Below, piece after piece: positions 1-9,099 of a stretch of DNA of 64,000 bases. Each line of letters starts with the position of its first letter. The first letter of the stretch is position 1. This stretch comes from Shimia sp039969785. Its GTDB lineage: Bacteria; Pseudomonadota; Alphaproteobacteria; Rhodobacterales; Rhodobacteraceae. Under the pieces are notes generated by a model. It was not told the DNA's origin. It did not search any database and was given only the letters and a program-made list of their open reading frames with translations. The stretch is from assembly GCF_039969785.1 (NCBI RefSeq), contig NZ_JBDVNC010000046.1, positions 34,173 through 98,172 on the forward strand, written 5' to 3'. The position numbers were made by a program, and so were the translations under genes.

Positions 1-2
1 GG

Positions 3-317
3 CCCGAACTGGCCCTCAAAATGCTTGATCTTGGGTTTTACCTGTCGATGTCGGGCATCGCCGCCTTCCCGCGCAGCCAGGAGGTGCGCGATATTTTCGC
101 CGCCGCTCCGGTCGACCGTATTCTGGTAGAAACCGACGCGCCCTATCTGGCCCCTCCGCCCTATCGCGGCAAACGCAACGAACCCTCCTATGTCGAAAAA
201 ACGGCCCGCGTCGGGGCCGAGGTCTTTGCCATGGACTACGCTGATTTCGCGGCTCGCACACAGGCCAATTTCGACCGGCTGTTCACCCGCGCCCGTCTTC
301 AGGCACAGGCCGCATGA
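3..317 (+). CDS. TatD family metal-dependent hydrolase (3' part)
   Basis: This is the C-terminal end of a TatD-family DNase/amidohydrolase; the gene starts before the window and its first complete codon is at base 3. The segment ETDAPYLAP followed by RGKRNEP is the conserved C-terminal signature of the family, and its Asp is a metal ligand of the TIM barrel. TatD proteins are metal-dependent nucleases or hydrolases of the cytoplasm. The stop overlaps the next ATG by 4 nt (ATGA), so the two genes are probably translationally coupled. The family call is safe; the substrate is not known. Confidence 0.93.
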   Translation, partial: PELALKMLDLGFYLSMSGIAAFPRSQEVRDIFAAAPVDRILVETDAPYLAPPPYRGKRNEPSYVEKTARVGAEVFAMDYADFAARTQANFDRLFTRARLQAQAA

Positions 318-1114
318 GCGCGCAGCTGACCTTCACCATTCTGGGCTGTGGCAGCTCGGGAGGCGTGCCGCGTCTCGGCGGCCATTGGGGCGAATGCGAC
401 CCCGAAAATCCCAAGAACCGGCGCCAGCGCTGTTCAATGCTGGTGGAACGGGAAACTACCGAGGGCAAAACCACCGTTCTGATCGACACGTCCCCGGACA
501 TGCGCAACCAACTGCTGACTGAGAATGTCGGCACGCTCGACGCCGTGGTGTACACCCATGCCCATGCCGACCATGTGCACGGCATCGATGACTTGCGCAT
601 GGTTGTCTACAACATGCGCAAACGCATTTCGGTCTGGGCCGATGGGCCCACGCAGGAACGTCTGTTTTCCGGCTTCAGCTATGCGTTCATCCAACCCGAA
701 GGCTCGCCCTACCCCCCCATTTTGGACATGCACACGATCGACGGCGACGTGACAATATCCGGCGCTGGCGGCGACATCACCCTCACCCCGATCAAGGTCA
801 ATCACGGCAGCATTGACGCACTGGCCTTTCGTGTGAACGATCTTGTTTATATGCCTGATGTGGCCGATATCGAGGGTGAAGCATGGGATCAGCTTCAGGG
901 GCTGGATTGCTGGGTTCTGGACACGCTGCGCCGTACGCCCCACCCAACCCATTCTCACTTTGACAACTCGCTCGACTGGATCGCGCGCGCTGCGCCACGC
1001 CGCGCCGTGCTGACCAACATGCATATCGATCTGGACTACGAAACCGTCAAAACCGAGACAGCCGACCACATCACCCCGGCCTTTGACGGAATGAAAATCA
1101 CCTACGATGACTAA
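314..1114 (+). CDS. MBL-fold metallo-hydrolase, PhnP-like
   Basis: A 266-residue metallo-beta-lactamase-fold hydrolase. The motif THAHADHVHGIDDLR (about residues 77-91) is the HxHxDH dinuclear metal site, and further conserved positions are seen at NHGSIDALAF and DTLRRTPHPTHSH. The arrangement resembles PhnP/ElaC-type phosphodiesterases, so a phosphoribosyl cyclic phosphodiesterase or a related phosphodiester activity is plausible. There is no signal peptide, so it is likely cytoplasmic. Its ATG overlaps the tatD stop by 4 nt. An exact substrate cannot be read from the sequence. Confidence 0.88.
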   Translation: MSAQLTFTILGCGSSGGVPRLGGHWGECDPENPKNRRQRCSMLVERETTEGKTTVLIDTSPDMRNQLLTENVGTLDAVVYTHAHADHVHGIDDLRMVVYNMRKRISVWADGPTQERLFSGFSYAFIQPEGSPYPPILDMHTIDGDVTISGAGGDITLTPIKVNHGSIDALAFRVNDLVYMPDVADIEGEAWDQLQGLDCWVLDTLRRTPHPTHSHFDNSLDWIARAAPRRAVLTNMHIDLDYETVKTETADHITPAFDGMKITYDD

Positions 1115-1126
1115 CGCAAGGGCCAT

Positions 1127-2056
1127 ATGGAAACCCTGATTTCAGTCATCCTGCCGGTCTTCCTGCTGATCGGCTTTGGTTATACAGCCGCCTGGCGTGG
1201 GTTTTTCAGCGCCTCGAATGTTGACGGGCTGATGCGCTACGCCTCAAATTTCGCAGTGCCGGTTCTGTTGTTCCGTGCGATCTCGGAAATCGACCTTGGC
1301 TCTGAATTTGACCTGACCATGATGGCCAGCTTTTACGCAGGCGCATTTATCTGTTTCAGTGCCGGCATGCTGGGCGCACGCTTTCTGTTTGGTCGCGACT
1401 GGGAAGACGCCACCGCCATCGGCTTTATCTGCCTGTTTTCAAATTCCGTGCTGCTGGGTCTGGCCGTCACGGAACGGGCTTTCGGAACTGACGCCCTCGC
1501 CGGAAACTATGCGCTCATCTCAATCCACGCACCATTTTGTTATGGCCTTGGCATCACCGTTATGGAGGTCATGCGCGCCCGCCATGGTCCAAAACGAACC
1601 ATCGTGCCCACCGTGCTCAAGGCCATGTTCTCCAACGCCTTGATCATCGGCATTGGGCTGGGTTTTGCAGTCAACATCACCGGTATTCATGTTCCCGACG
1701 CTCTGAGCAGTGTCGTCGACCTGATGGCCGCCTCGGCCCTGCCCGCCGCGCTTTTTGGTGTCGGCGGCGTCCTGTTTCGCTACCGCCCCGAAGGCGACAT
1801 GCGGATCATTCTGTTCTGCTGCGGTATTTCGCTGATCCTGCATCCTGCCATCACCTGGACATTGGGTACGCTTGGCGGGCTCAGCGTGGACAGCTTTCGC
1901 TCGGCGGTGCTGACTTCCACCATGGCGCCCGGTATCAATGTGTACCTTTTTGCCAGCATCTATGGCCGCGCCCAGCGCATCGCCGCCTCGACGGTGCTGA
2001 TCGCCACAGCCGTGTCGATCCTGTCCATCTGGCTCTGGCTGTTCCTGATCCCCTAG
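1127..2056 (+). CDS. AEC family transporter
   Basis: A 309-residue, strongly hydrophobic inner-membrane protein with about ten membrane segments in two halves, typical of the auxin efflux carrier (AEC) family. The N-terminus (ISVILPVFLLIGFGYTAAW) and the FSNSVLLGLAV segment match the usual AEC helix 1 and helix 4 patterns. It starts 12 nt after the MBL gene and probably belongs to the same transcript. Bacterial members move organic acids such as malate or malonate, but the substrate here cannot be inferred. A second member of the family lies at 11488-12417. Confidence 0.85.
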   Translation: METLISVILPVFLLIGFGYTAAWRGFFSASNVDGLMRYASNFAVPVLLFRAISEIDLGSEFDLTMMASFYAGAFICFSAGMLGARFLFGRDWEDATAIGFICLFSNSVLLGLAVTERAFGTDALAGNYALISIHAPFCYGLGITVMEVMRARHGPKRTIVPTVLKAMFSNALIIGIGLGFAVNITGIHVPDALSSVVDLMAASALPAALFGVGGVLFRYRPEGDMRIILFCCGISLILHPAITWTLGTLGGLSVDSFRSAVLTSTMAPGINVYLFASIYGRAQRIAASTVLIATAVSILSIWLWLFLIP

Positions 2057-2156
2057 ACCATTTCTGCCCTTCAGAAATCGCCGTCTCGCAATAGCGTGAC
2101 TTGAACACATCGCCACCAACACCCATCCTTCCGCCACACGCAAAAGGACCCAAGCC

Positions 2157-2816
2157 ATGGCCACAGACCCAATCCGCGTCGACATAATCTCAGACGTTGT
2201 GTGCCCATGGTGTATTGTCGGCTATCAACAACTGATGAACGCCAGCGCGCAATCCGGGATCCCGGTCGACGTCCATTGGCACCCGTTCGAGCTGAACCCC
2301 GACATGATCCCATCAGGTGAACATCTTGGCGAACACATCCAGCGCAAATACGGCAGCACCCCCGAACAATCTAATGACGCACGTAAACAGCTGACAGACA
2401 TCGGTCAACCGCTGGGTATCACGTTTAAATTTACGGCAGAGTCCCGCATTTTCAACACGTTCGCGGCACACCAGCTTTTGCACTGGGCGGCGCAATCCGG
2501 GCAGGCACAGGCGCTGAAACTGGCCTTGTTTGACGCCTATTTCACGGCGGCAAAAGACATCTCAAACCCAGATGTTCTTGCAACCGTCGCGGCGTCCGTA
2601 GGACTGGATCACCAAGAAGCACTCGCCGTTCTGAAAGACCAGCGTTTTGCCGAAACCGTGCGCGAGAAAGAAGCATTCTGGACATCCCGTGGCGTCAGCA
2701 GTGTTCCTACAATGGTGTTTGACGCTCGACAGGCAACATCCGGCGCCCAAGGCGTCGAAACCTTCACCCGTGTTCTGACACACATGGCCAGCCAGCCGCG
2801 ACAGGTCGCAACCTGA
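2157..2816 (+). CDS. DsbA family oxidoreductase (FrnE-like)
   Basis: A 219-residue thioredoxin-fold protein of the DsbA/FrnE group. The redox motif CPWC is at residues 16-19, directly after the first strand, and the cis-Pro loop is visible as GVSSVPTMVF near residues 182-191. There is no signal peptide, so unlike periplasmic DsbA it should act in the cytoplasm as a thiol-disulfide oxidoreductase or isomerase-like protein. The ATG follows an A/G-rich AAAAGGACC stretch that can serve as ribosome binding site. It is the last intact gene before a decayed region. Confidence 0.88.
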   Translation: MATDPIRVDIISDVVCPWCIVGYQQLMNASAQSGIPVDVHWHPFELNPDMIPSGEHLGEHIQRKYGSTPEQSNDARKQLTDIGQPLGITFKFTAESRIFNTFAAHQLLHWAAQSGQAQALKLALFDAYFTAAKDISNPDVLATVAASVGLDHQEALAVLKDQRFAETVREKEAFWTSRGVSSVPTMVFDARQATSGAQGVETFTRVLTHMASQPRQVAT

Positions 2817-2980
2817 ACTGCATCCTCTTTGGCGGGCTTGTCTGCATCCGCTGCCTCGGCAGTGTTCTGACGACCAGCAGTTGAAATGCGTCGTCCGGTT
2901 TGTCAAGAATGTCGGCAACGAGCCCAACCCGCGAATTCAAACTGCGCGGCAGGCTGAAATTCCGGGTGTAATCCAGTGTC
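2817..2980. other. gene-free stretch
   Basis: No convincing coding frame, RNA gene or terminator is seen here. Together with the remnants at 2981-3826 it makes a stretch of about 1 kb without an intact gene, probably the leftover of a deleted locus. Confidence 0.5.
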
Positions 2981-3192
2981 CTATTGTCGGTTTGGCCCGA
3001 TCAGATCCGAATAGGACCGCTCATCACGCGTGATTTGCCGTTTCAGGACGTTCTTTGCCGATTTGACCTTTCCATCGCGTAGGTGTGTTGCGATAGCGTC
3101 ATGCTCCTCGAAGGATTTCGCCGTCCGTGCCGGGCGTTTTGACAGATGCGTCCGCATTGTTCGGACGATGCCGCTGACCTTTTGATATGCGC
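2981..3192 (-). pseudogene. GntR family regulator remnant (FCD domain C-terminus)
   Basis: Reading the minus strand from about 3192 to a TAG at 2981-2983 gives some 69 residues with a good match to the last helices of an FCD ligand-binding domain: SFEEHDAIATHLRDGKVKSA followed by KNVLKRQI. In intact FadR/GntR regulators the same place has EHxAIxxAIxxGDxxxA, where the His is a metal ligand. An in-frame TGA lies just upstream and no winged-helix DNA-binding part is present, so this is only a tail. It points away from the epimerase remnant next to it, as regulators of hexuronate loci often do. The family is inferred from pattern only. Confidence 0.55.
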
Positions 3193-3260
3193 ATCAATAC
3201 CCGATCGCGGTCTTCAAATCAGGCGACTATGTATACTGCTAAGCCGAATGGCATTCTCCT

Positions 3261-3826
3261 GTGGCCGATCTGAAGCCCGGCGAGACGCTGAAATTTCAGC
3301 AACAATTCTTCATTTGGCCAGATGACGATCCAGACTGTCAGGTTTCAGGTATCGATATCCGACCACCAGACCATCCCGATATTCACACCACCGATCTGTT
3401 GGACAACAAAAGCTGGATGGGCCTGTTGAAAGGCGTTGACGTGATTGTTCATCTCGCCGGCGACTGAGAACCAGCCGCCACATGGGAATCGGCGATCAAA
3501 CACAATATGGATGCAACGCTCTCGCTGTTTCAACACGCGGCGGCGACGGGTGTCAAACAGGTGGTCCTCGCCAGCTCAAACTGGATCCATAGGGACAAAC
3601 GGTTCACTGATGATGCGCTCAACAGCTCCGCACCGCCGGGCCCGGTGAACGCCTATCGTATGTCAAAGCTGTTTAGCGAAAGGACCGGTGCCTACTTTGC
3701 CGAGCATCACGAGCTTTCGGTCATTTGTCTGCGCATCGGCTGGACGCAATCGACGCCACGGATGTGTCCTTTGCCGCGTTAAGCCTGATGTCGGACAATC
3801 CGGGAACGGACGGCAATTCAAAATAG
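3261..3826 (+). pseudogene. broken NAD-dependent epimerase / uronate dehydrogenase-like gene
   Basis: Remains of an extended short-chain dehydrogenase. In one frame one reads VSGIDIRP (strand 2), GVDVIVHLAGD, a TGA stop at 3465-3467, then VVLASSNWI, the catalytic YRMSK and LRIGWTQ. The Rossmann GxxGxxG start is missing and the first 30 residues do not look like this fold. After 3746 the homology moves to another frame (AIDATDVSFAALSLMSDNPG, ending at 3826), which implies a deletion or frameshift. VVLASSN and the short RIG segment recall uronate dehydrogenases. With a stop, a frame change and a lost N-terminus it cannot make the enzyme. Confidence 0.75.
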
Positions 3827-3845
3827 GATGTGGGGTGCAAATATC

Positions 3846-3869
3846 AAAAAACACGTCAAACATGTTTTT
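3846..3869 (-). terminator. possible terminator after tRNA-Leu
   Basis: On the minus strand, just after the tRNA, a 7-bp A/T-rich stem (AAAAACA paired with TGTTTTT) runs into a T-rich end. The stem is weak, so this is tentative. Confidence 0.3.
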
Positions 3870-3891
3870 ACAGATAGTTAAGCTGAGTATT

Positions 3892-3978
3892 TGGTGCGGT
3901 CGAGAAGACTCGAACTTCCACTCCGGTTAAAGAACAGCGACCTCAACGCTGCGCGTCTACCAATTCCGCCACGACCGC
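3892..3978 (-). tRNA. tRNA-Leu (GAG)
   Basis: Minus-strand tRNA of 87 nt with encoded CCA. The acceptor stem pairs GCGGTCG (5' end at 3978) with CGACCGC, followed by discriminator A and CCA. The D-arm region reads TGGCGGAATTGGTAGACGC, the anticodon stem CAGCG/CGCTG encloses loop TTGAGGT with anticodon GAG, there is a long variable arm as in class II tRNAs, and the T-loop is GTTCGAGTC. It reads CUC and CUU leucine codons. Confidence 0.96.
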
Positions 3979-4205
3979 ACTTGCCCTGGTGGGTGAGGGG
4001 CGTATAGACGAGGCCGCGCGCGATGTGAAGAGACAAAAACAGGCCCGGCGCAACTTTTGTAATGGCGTTCACCCGCCACCCTAAACCTGCACCAGACCGT
4101 CCTTATTCCCCTCACACGCAGACCAATTCCCCATCGAACGGCCGCCTCCGGCTCTGGACATTGGCACGCCAGACGTTTTAGTCGGGAAACAAGCAACATT
4201 TGTGG

Positions 4206-4877
4206 ATGCCAAACATGGTTGAATGGATCATTACCGAAGGTTTGACGGACTACGGGGATGCTGTGACCTTCATGGAAACCCGCGCCGCCGGGATTGCGGC
4301 GGGAACGGCCGGGGAATGTATCTGGCTGGTGGAACACCCCCCGCTTTATACCGCTGGCACCTCTGCGAAAATTCAGGATCTGACCGACCCCGACCGATTT
4401 CCCGTGTACACCAGCAAACGTGGCGGGCAGTACACCTATCACGGGCCGGGCCAGCGTGTTGCCTATGTCATGCTTGATCTCAACAAACGCGGCAAAGACG
4501 TGCGCGTCTTTGTTCAGAAACTCGAAGAATGGGTGATTGCCACATTGGCCGAGTTCAACCTGCGTGGTGAAATCCGCGAAGGCAGGGTGGGTGTCTGGAT
4601 CGAACGCGACGACAAACCCCGCACTGCAACCGGTGCAAAAGCCGAAGACAAAATTGCCGCCATTGGCATTCGCCTGCGCAAATGGGTCAGCTTCCATGGC
4701 ATCTCGATCAATGTGGAACCTGACCTTGATCACTTCACCGGAATTGTGCCCTGTGGCATCATCGAACATGGCGTGACCTCACTGGTCGATCTTGGATTGC
4801 CGGTTACGATGCACGATCTGGATGTTGCCCTGCGTCAGTGTTTCGAGGCGACCTTTCAGGCCCCGGCAGACGCGTAA
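4206..4877 (+). CDS. lipB: octanoyl-[acyl carrier protein]:protein N-octanoyltransferase LipB
   Basis: LipB transfers octanoyl groups from acyl carrier protein to lipoyl domains, the first step of lipoate synthesis, in the cytoplasm. Seen in the sequence: the RGGQYTYHGPGQ motif, the catalytic Lys in DKIAAIGIR and the catalytic Cys in the conserved PCGI loop. The length is usual for the family. The start is uncertain: TTG 4200, ATG 4206 and ATG 4215 are all in frame, and none has a strong ribosome binding site. It appears to be a single-gene unit downstream of the divergent tRNA. Confidence 0.95.
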   Translation: MPNMVEWIITEGLTDYGDAVTFMETRAAGIAAGTAGECIWLVEHPPLYTAGTSAKIQDLTDPDRFPVYTSKRGGQYTYHGPGQRVAYVMLDLNKRGKDVRVFVQKLEEWVIATLAEFNLRGEIREGRVGVWIERDDKPRTATGAKAEDKIAAIGIRLRKWVSFHGISINVEPDLDHFTGIVPCGIIEHGVTSLVDLGLPVTMHDLDVALRQCFEATFQAPADA

Positions 4878-4985
4878 CGTCCCGTAACACACGCCCGTAC
4901 GTGACCGCAGTGCACCGAAAAGTCTTGCACTCAGGCCCGTTCCTTTTATGACGGACGTCTCAGACTGCCCACAGGAACAATACCA

Positions 4986-5678
4986 ATGAATATGCTTGGC
5001 ACTTTCGTCAAACCGATGCACCCCGAAGGCATCAAATTTGTCTCCATCTTTGGTGTCATCGCTGCGCTGTTGTTTCTTGTCTCAACTTTTCTGGGCTGGA
5101 TCGGCGTCGGTCTGACGGTCTGGTGCTATTATTTCTTTCGCGATCCCGAGCGTGTTACGCCTTCACGCCCCGGTCTGATCGTCAGCCCTGCAGATGGGGT
5201 CATTTCGCTGATCGAACCTGCGGTGCCCCCGGCTGAACTTGGCATGGCGGACGAGCCGCTGACCCGTGTCAGCGTGTTCATGAATGTCTTTAACTGCCAC
5301 GTGAACCGCACGCCAATTGCGGGCGAGATCACCGCCGTCTCCTATCGCCCGGGCAAATTCTTTAACGCATCGCTCGACAAAGCCAGCTCAGACAATGAAC
5401 GCAACAGCTTGTGTGTCCGCATGGACAATGGTCAGGATCTGGCCGTGGTTCAGATCGCCGGTCTGGTTGCGCGCCGGATCGTGTGTTTTGTCGAACCCGG
5501 CGCCCAGATGCAGGCCGGTCAACGCTTTGGCCTGATCCGATTTGGATCACGCCTTGACGTCTATCTGCCCAACGGTGTCGAACCGATGGTCAGCATCGGC
5601 CAGACCATGGTGGCCGGCGAAACCGTTCTGGCAGAGTTGGGTGCAACACCCAAAAACAACGACGAGTCGGCGTCATGA
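4986..5678 (+). CDS. psd: phosphatidylserine decarboxylase proenzyme
   Basis: A short-form Psd of 230 residues that makes phosphatidylethanolamine from phosphatidylserine. The N-terminus carries two hydrophobic segments (VSIFGVIAALLFLVSTFL and nearby) that anchor it in the inner membrane. Conserved SPADG and FMNVFNCHVNR motifs are present. The self-cleavage site is RFGSRLDVYLP, where Ser188 should become the pyruvoyl group of the small alpha chain. The ATG follows ACAGGAACAATACCA. The stop overlaps the pssA start by 4 nt, so the two steps of the pathway are co-translated. Confidence 0.96.
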   Translation: MNMLGTFVKPMHPEGIKFVSIFGVIAALLFLVSTFLGWIGVGLTVWCYYFFRDPERVTPSRPGLIVSPADGVISLIEPAVPPAELGMADEPLTRVSVFMNVFNCHVNRTPIAGEITAVSYRPGKFFNASLDKASSDNERNSLCVRMDNGQDLAVVQIAGLVARRIVCFVEPGAQMQAGQRFGLIRFGSRLDVYLPNGVEPMVSIGQTMVAGETVLAELGATPKNNDESAS

Positions 5679-6430
5679 ACAAACACCCGGACAAAGTCAC
5701 AAATGATTTTGCTCTGGCACAATTGATTCCAAATATGCTGACGATTGCGGCCATTTGCGCCGGGCTGTCAGCGATCCGCTTCGGCGTTCAGGGCAATTAT
5801 GTGTTTGCTGTTCAACTGATCCTTGCCGCCAGTGTGCTCGATGGTCTGGACGGGCGTATCGCGCGTCTGCTCAACAGCGACAGCAAAATGGGCGCAGAAC
5901 TGGATTCGCTGGCGGATTTCCTGAACTTTGGTGTTGCCCCACCGCTCGTGATTTATTTCTGGGCCCTTCAGGATATGCGCGGCGCCGCGTGGCTCGCCGT
6001 TTTGGTCTTTACCGTGTGCTGTGTTGTGCGACTGGCCCGGTTCAATGTCAGCATCAAAGCCGATGCCGAGGACACCCCCAGCGCCTCAAGCGCATATTTT
6101 TCTGGTGTGCCCTCGCCTGCAGGCGCGTTGCTTGTCCTGCTGCCCATGTCCATTTCGTTTGCGTTTTCCGAAACGCCCCTGCTGCCGGACGTTCTGATCT
6201 GCCTCTATATGGTCTTGATTGGCCTGCTGATGATCAGCAGAATCCCAACGTGGTCCTTTAAAACCACGCGGGTTTCGCGGGAAAACGTAAAATTTTTCCT
6301 GGTGGCTTTCGCCTTTGTTGCAGCCGCGGTCTTCACCTATGCGTGGATCACGCTGGTTGTGCTGTGTGTTGTCTATATCGCCATGGTCGTCTGGTGCCTG
6401 TTCGCCAAAAAGCCGCCGGATCTCAGATAA
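5675..6430 (+). CDS. pssA: CDP-diacylglycerol--serine O-phosphatidyltransferase
   Basis: PssA makes phosphatidylserine from CDP-diacylglycerol and serine, feeding Psd encoded just upstream. The CDP-alcohol phosphotransferase signature is visible around residues 53-85: DGLDGRIARLL, then GAELDSLADF, with the expected aspartates. The rest is a multi-helix membrane protein of normal length (251 residues) ending in a charged tail. ATGA overlap with psd shows an operon. Confidence 0.95.
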   Translation: MNKHPDKVTNDFALAQLIPNMLTIAAICAGLSAIRFGVQGNYVFAVQLILAASVLDGLDGRIARLLNSDSKMGAELDSLADFLNFGVAPPLVIYFWALQDMRGAAWLAVLVFTVCCVVRLARFNVSIKADAEDTPSASSAYFSGVPSPAGALLVLLPMSISFAFSETPLLPDVLICLYMVLIGLLMISRIPTWSFKTTRVSRENVKFFLVAFAFVAAAVFTYAWITLVVLCVVYIAMVVWCLFAKKPPDLR

Positions 6431-6662
6431 CGCACCACCGCGGAACTTAGGCATTCTGCGATCAGACCCTCTTTCTTCCAGAAAATCGATTCGCCAGACC
6501 AGAAAATGGTCTGCCGGTACCGTTGCACATTTTCAAACATCGGTGGATTTCAGCCGCCTTTTCACGCACCTACCCCCCGCGCGCTTTTGCGCGTTGCACA
6601 ATTTGCCGGTTTGCTGAAAAGTGCGCTCCGGACGCGTAGCAACACTCAACACGAGGCAAAAC

Positions 6663-7109
6663 ATGAAACTCATCATTGCATCAGCAGCCGCGGCCCTGGC
6701 GCTGGCCACCCCCTCCTTCGCCGAGGGTGATGTGGAAAAAGGCGAAAAAGGCTTTAAGAAATGCAAATCCTGCCACACGATCGTTTCTCCGGAAGGTGAA
6801 GCCGTGATCAAGGGCGGAAAAACAGGCCCGAACCTTTATGGCGTTGTCGGTCGCGTCGCTGGTTCCGAAGACTTTAAGTACGGCACCGGGCTGGCTGGCG
6901 CCGCCGAAGCTGGCTTTGTCTGGACCGAAGAATCCATCACCGAATATATCAAAGACCCGAAAAAATGGCTCGGCGACAACGGTTATGACAAAAAGTCCAA
7001 AATGTCCTTCAAGCTGAAAAAAGGCGGCGAAGACATTGCGGCCTTCCTGGCGTCGGTCGCTCCGGCACCGGAAATGGCCGAAGAAGCCGAATCGACCGAA
7101 TCAAACTAA
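6663..7109 (+). CDS. cycA: cytochrome c2 / c-550 type
   Basis: A periplasmic monohaem class I cytochrome c of 148 residues. A signal peptide is evident (MKLIIASAAAALALATPSFA, then EGD), followed by the haem-binding CKSCH and a distal Met in KSKMSF. The protein is rich in lysine, as expected for docking to the bc1 complex and to cytochrome oxidase, and has an acidic tail rich in Glu. ATG 6663 follows GAGGCAAAAC; an upstream in-frame start at 6621 would break the signal peptide. It lies directly before ctaD, its likely electron acceptor. Confidence 0.9.
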   Translation: MKLIIASAAAALALATPSFAEGDVEKGEKGFKKCKSCHTIVSPEGEAVIKGGKTGPNLYGVVGRVAGSEDFKYGTGLAGAAEAGFVWTEESITEYIKDPKKWLGDNGYDKKSKMSFKLKKGGEDIAAFLASVAPAPEMAEEAESTESN

Positions 7110-7130
7110 CCTGATTCTGCGTAAGAAATG

Positions 7131-7152
7131 CCCCGGCGGTAATCTGCCGGGG
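7131..7152 (+). terminator. hairpin after the cytochrome c gene
   Basis: A perfect 7-bp stem, CCCCGGC and GCCGGGG, around an 8-nt loop, 21 nt after the stop. There is no T-run, so it may be a weak terminator or an mRNA-stabilising hairpin. Confidence 0.5.
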
Positions 7153-7301
7153 TGTCAGATCAAGCCGCTGCGGCACTTTTTCTTGATCTGCGTCAAAGAC
7201 GGACATTGCCGCCGCCCCCTCTCCCGACTAAAACAAGTGCCAACGTGAGGCGTGTGGGCAAGACTCGTGCGCCTTTGAAACCACCAAGCAGGAGGCGAGG
7301 C

Positions 7302-8972
7302 ATGGCAGACGCAGCCATTCAAGGCCACGACCATCATGACGAACGCGGATTCTTCACCCGTTGGTTCATGTCGACCAATCACAAAGACATCGGTCTTCTC
7401 TATCTGATCGTTTCGGCCGTTGTCGGCCTGATCGCAGTTCTGTTCACCGTCTTCATGCGGCTTGAACTTATGACACCTGGCGTCCAGTACATGTGTCTCG
7501 AGGGCTTTCATCTGTTCACAACCCCTGAGGTCTGCACACCCAACGGGCACCTCTGGAACGTTCTGATCACCTATCACGGCGTCCTGATGATGTTCTTCGT
7601 GGTGATTCCAGCGCTGTTCGGTGGTTTCGGCAACTATTTCATGCCGCTGCAGATCGGCGCGCCGGATATGGCGTTCCCACGTATGAACAACCTCAGCTTC
7701 TGGCTCTATGTGGCCGGTACATCGCTGGGTGTGGCCTCTCTGTTCAGTCCGGGCGGTAATGATCAGCTCGGGTCTGGCGTTGGCTGGGTACTTTACCCGC
7801 CGCTCTCCACCTCCGAAGGCGGCATGTCCATGGACCTCGCCATCTTTGCGGTGCACGTGTCTGGTGCCAGCTCGATCCTTGGCGCGATCAACATGATCAC
7901 CACCTTCCTGAACATGCGTGCCCCCGGCATGACCCTGTTCAAGGTGCCTCTGTTCTCGTGGTCGATCTTTGTTACGGCCTGGCTGATCCTTCTGGCCCTG
8001 CCCGTTCTGGCCGGTGCCATCACCATGCTGCTGACCGACCGTAACTTTGGCACAACCTTCTTTGATCCGTCCGGTGGCGGTGATCCGATCCTTTATCAGC
8101 ACATCCTGTGGTTCTTCGGGCACCCCGAAGTGTACATCGTGATCCTGCCCGGCTTTGGCCTAGTCAGCCACGTGTTTGCCACCTTCTCGCGCAAACCGGT
8201 GTTTGGCTACCTGCCGATGGTCTGGGCGATTATCGCGATTGGCGCACTGGGCTTTGTCGTGTGGGCGCACCACATGTACACGGTTGGTATGTCCCTGACC
8301 CAGCAGTCCTACTTTATGCTGGCCACCATGGTCATCGCGGTGCCGACGGGTGTGAAAATCTTTAGCTGGATTGCCACCATGTGGGGCGGTTCGCTGGAAT
8401 TCAAAGCACCAATGCTGTTCGCTCTGGGCTTCCTGATCCTGTTCACCATCGGTGGTGTAACCGGCATCGTGTTGTCGCAGGCTGGTGTAGACCGTGCTTA
8501 TCACGATACCTACTACGTCGTGGCGCACTTCCACTATACCATGTCGATGGGGGCGGCCTTTACCATCTTTGCCGGCATATACTTCTATATGGGCAAGATG
8601 ACCGGGCGCCAGTACCCCGAGTTTGCGGCGAAAATCCACTTCTGGATGTTCTTCATCGGCGTCAACCTGACCTTCTTCCCACAACACTTCCTGGGTCGTC
8701 AGGGCATGCCACGTCGCTATATCGACTATCCCGAGGCATTTGCCCTCTGGAACAAAGTGTCGACCTATGGCGCTCTGCTGTCGTTCGCCTCGTTCCTGTT
8801 GTTCTTCGGCATCGTGTTCTACACGCTGTTCCGTGGTGCCCGCATCACTGAAAACAACTATTGGAATGAATACGCGGATACGCTGGAATGGACACTGCCG
8901 TGCCCACCACCAGAGCACACCTTTGAAATCTTGCCAAAGCAGGAAGACTGGGACAAAGGCAACGCGCACTAA
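7302..8972 (+). CDS. ctaD: cytochrome c oxidase subunit I (aa3 type)
   Basis: Catalytic subunit of the aa3 cytochrome c oxidase, an inner-membrane proton pump reducing oxygen to water. Seen: the STNHKDIGLLYL N-terminus, the CuB/active-site segment HPEVYIVILPGFG with the cross-linked His-Tyr pair and the K/D channel Glu, and the haem-ligand region AHFHYTMSMG. Twelve membrane helices and 556 residues are normal. ATG 7302 sits behind GCAGGAGGCGAGGC, a strong ribosome binding site; an in-frame start at 7152 would add an unlikely 50 residues. Subunits II and III are not nearby, as is common in this group. Confidence 0.97.
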   Translation: MADAAIQGHDHHDERGFFTRWFMSTNHKDIGLLYLIVSAVVGLIAVLFTVFMRLELMTPGVQYMCLEGFHLFTTPEVCTPNGHLWNVLITYHGVLMMFFVVIPALFGGFGNYFMPLQIGAPDMAFPRMNNLSFWLYVAGTSLGVASLFSPGGNDQLGSGVGWVLYPPLSTSEGGMSMDLAIFAVHVSGASSILGAINMITTFLNMRAPGMTLFKVPLFSWSIFVTAWLILLALPVLAGAITMLLTDRNFGTTFFDPSGGGDPILYQHILWFFGHPEVYIVILPGFGLVSHVFATFSRKPVFGYLPMVWAIIAIGALGFVVWAHHMYTVGMSLTQQSYFMLATMVIAVPTGVKIFSWIATMWGGSLEFKAPMLFALGFLILFTIGGVTGIVLSQAGVDRAYHDTYYVVAHFHYTMSMGAAFTIFAGIYFYMGKMTGRQYPEFAAKIHFWMFFIGVNLTFFPQHFLGRQGMPRRYIDYPEAFALWNKVSTYGALLSFASFLLFFGIVFYTLFRGARITENNYWNEYADTLEWTLPCPPPEHTFEILPKQEDWDKGNAH

Positions 8973-8997
8973 GCGACGCCTCTGACAAATTACCAAG

Positions 8998-9033
8998 AGG
9001 CCCCGGAGCATCACCGCCCCGGGGCCTTTTTTC
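8998..9033 (+). terminator. rho-independent terminator of ctaD
   Basis: The stem AGGCCCCGG pairs with CCGGGGCCT over a 12-nt loop and is followed directly by six T residues. It stands 25 nt after the ctaD stop. Confidence 0.9.
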
Positions 9034-9099
9034 TTAGCCGATGGCCCGGTCAACCGCCCAACATATCACTGCCATATCCAATTCGCGAACCTGACACCC

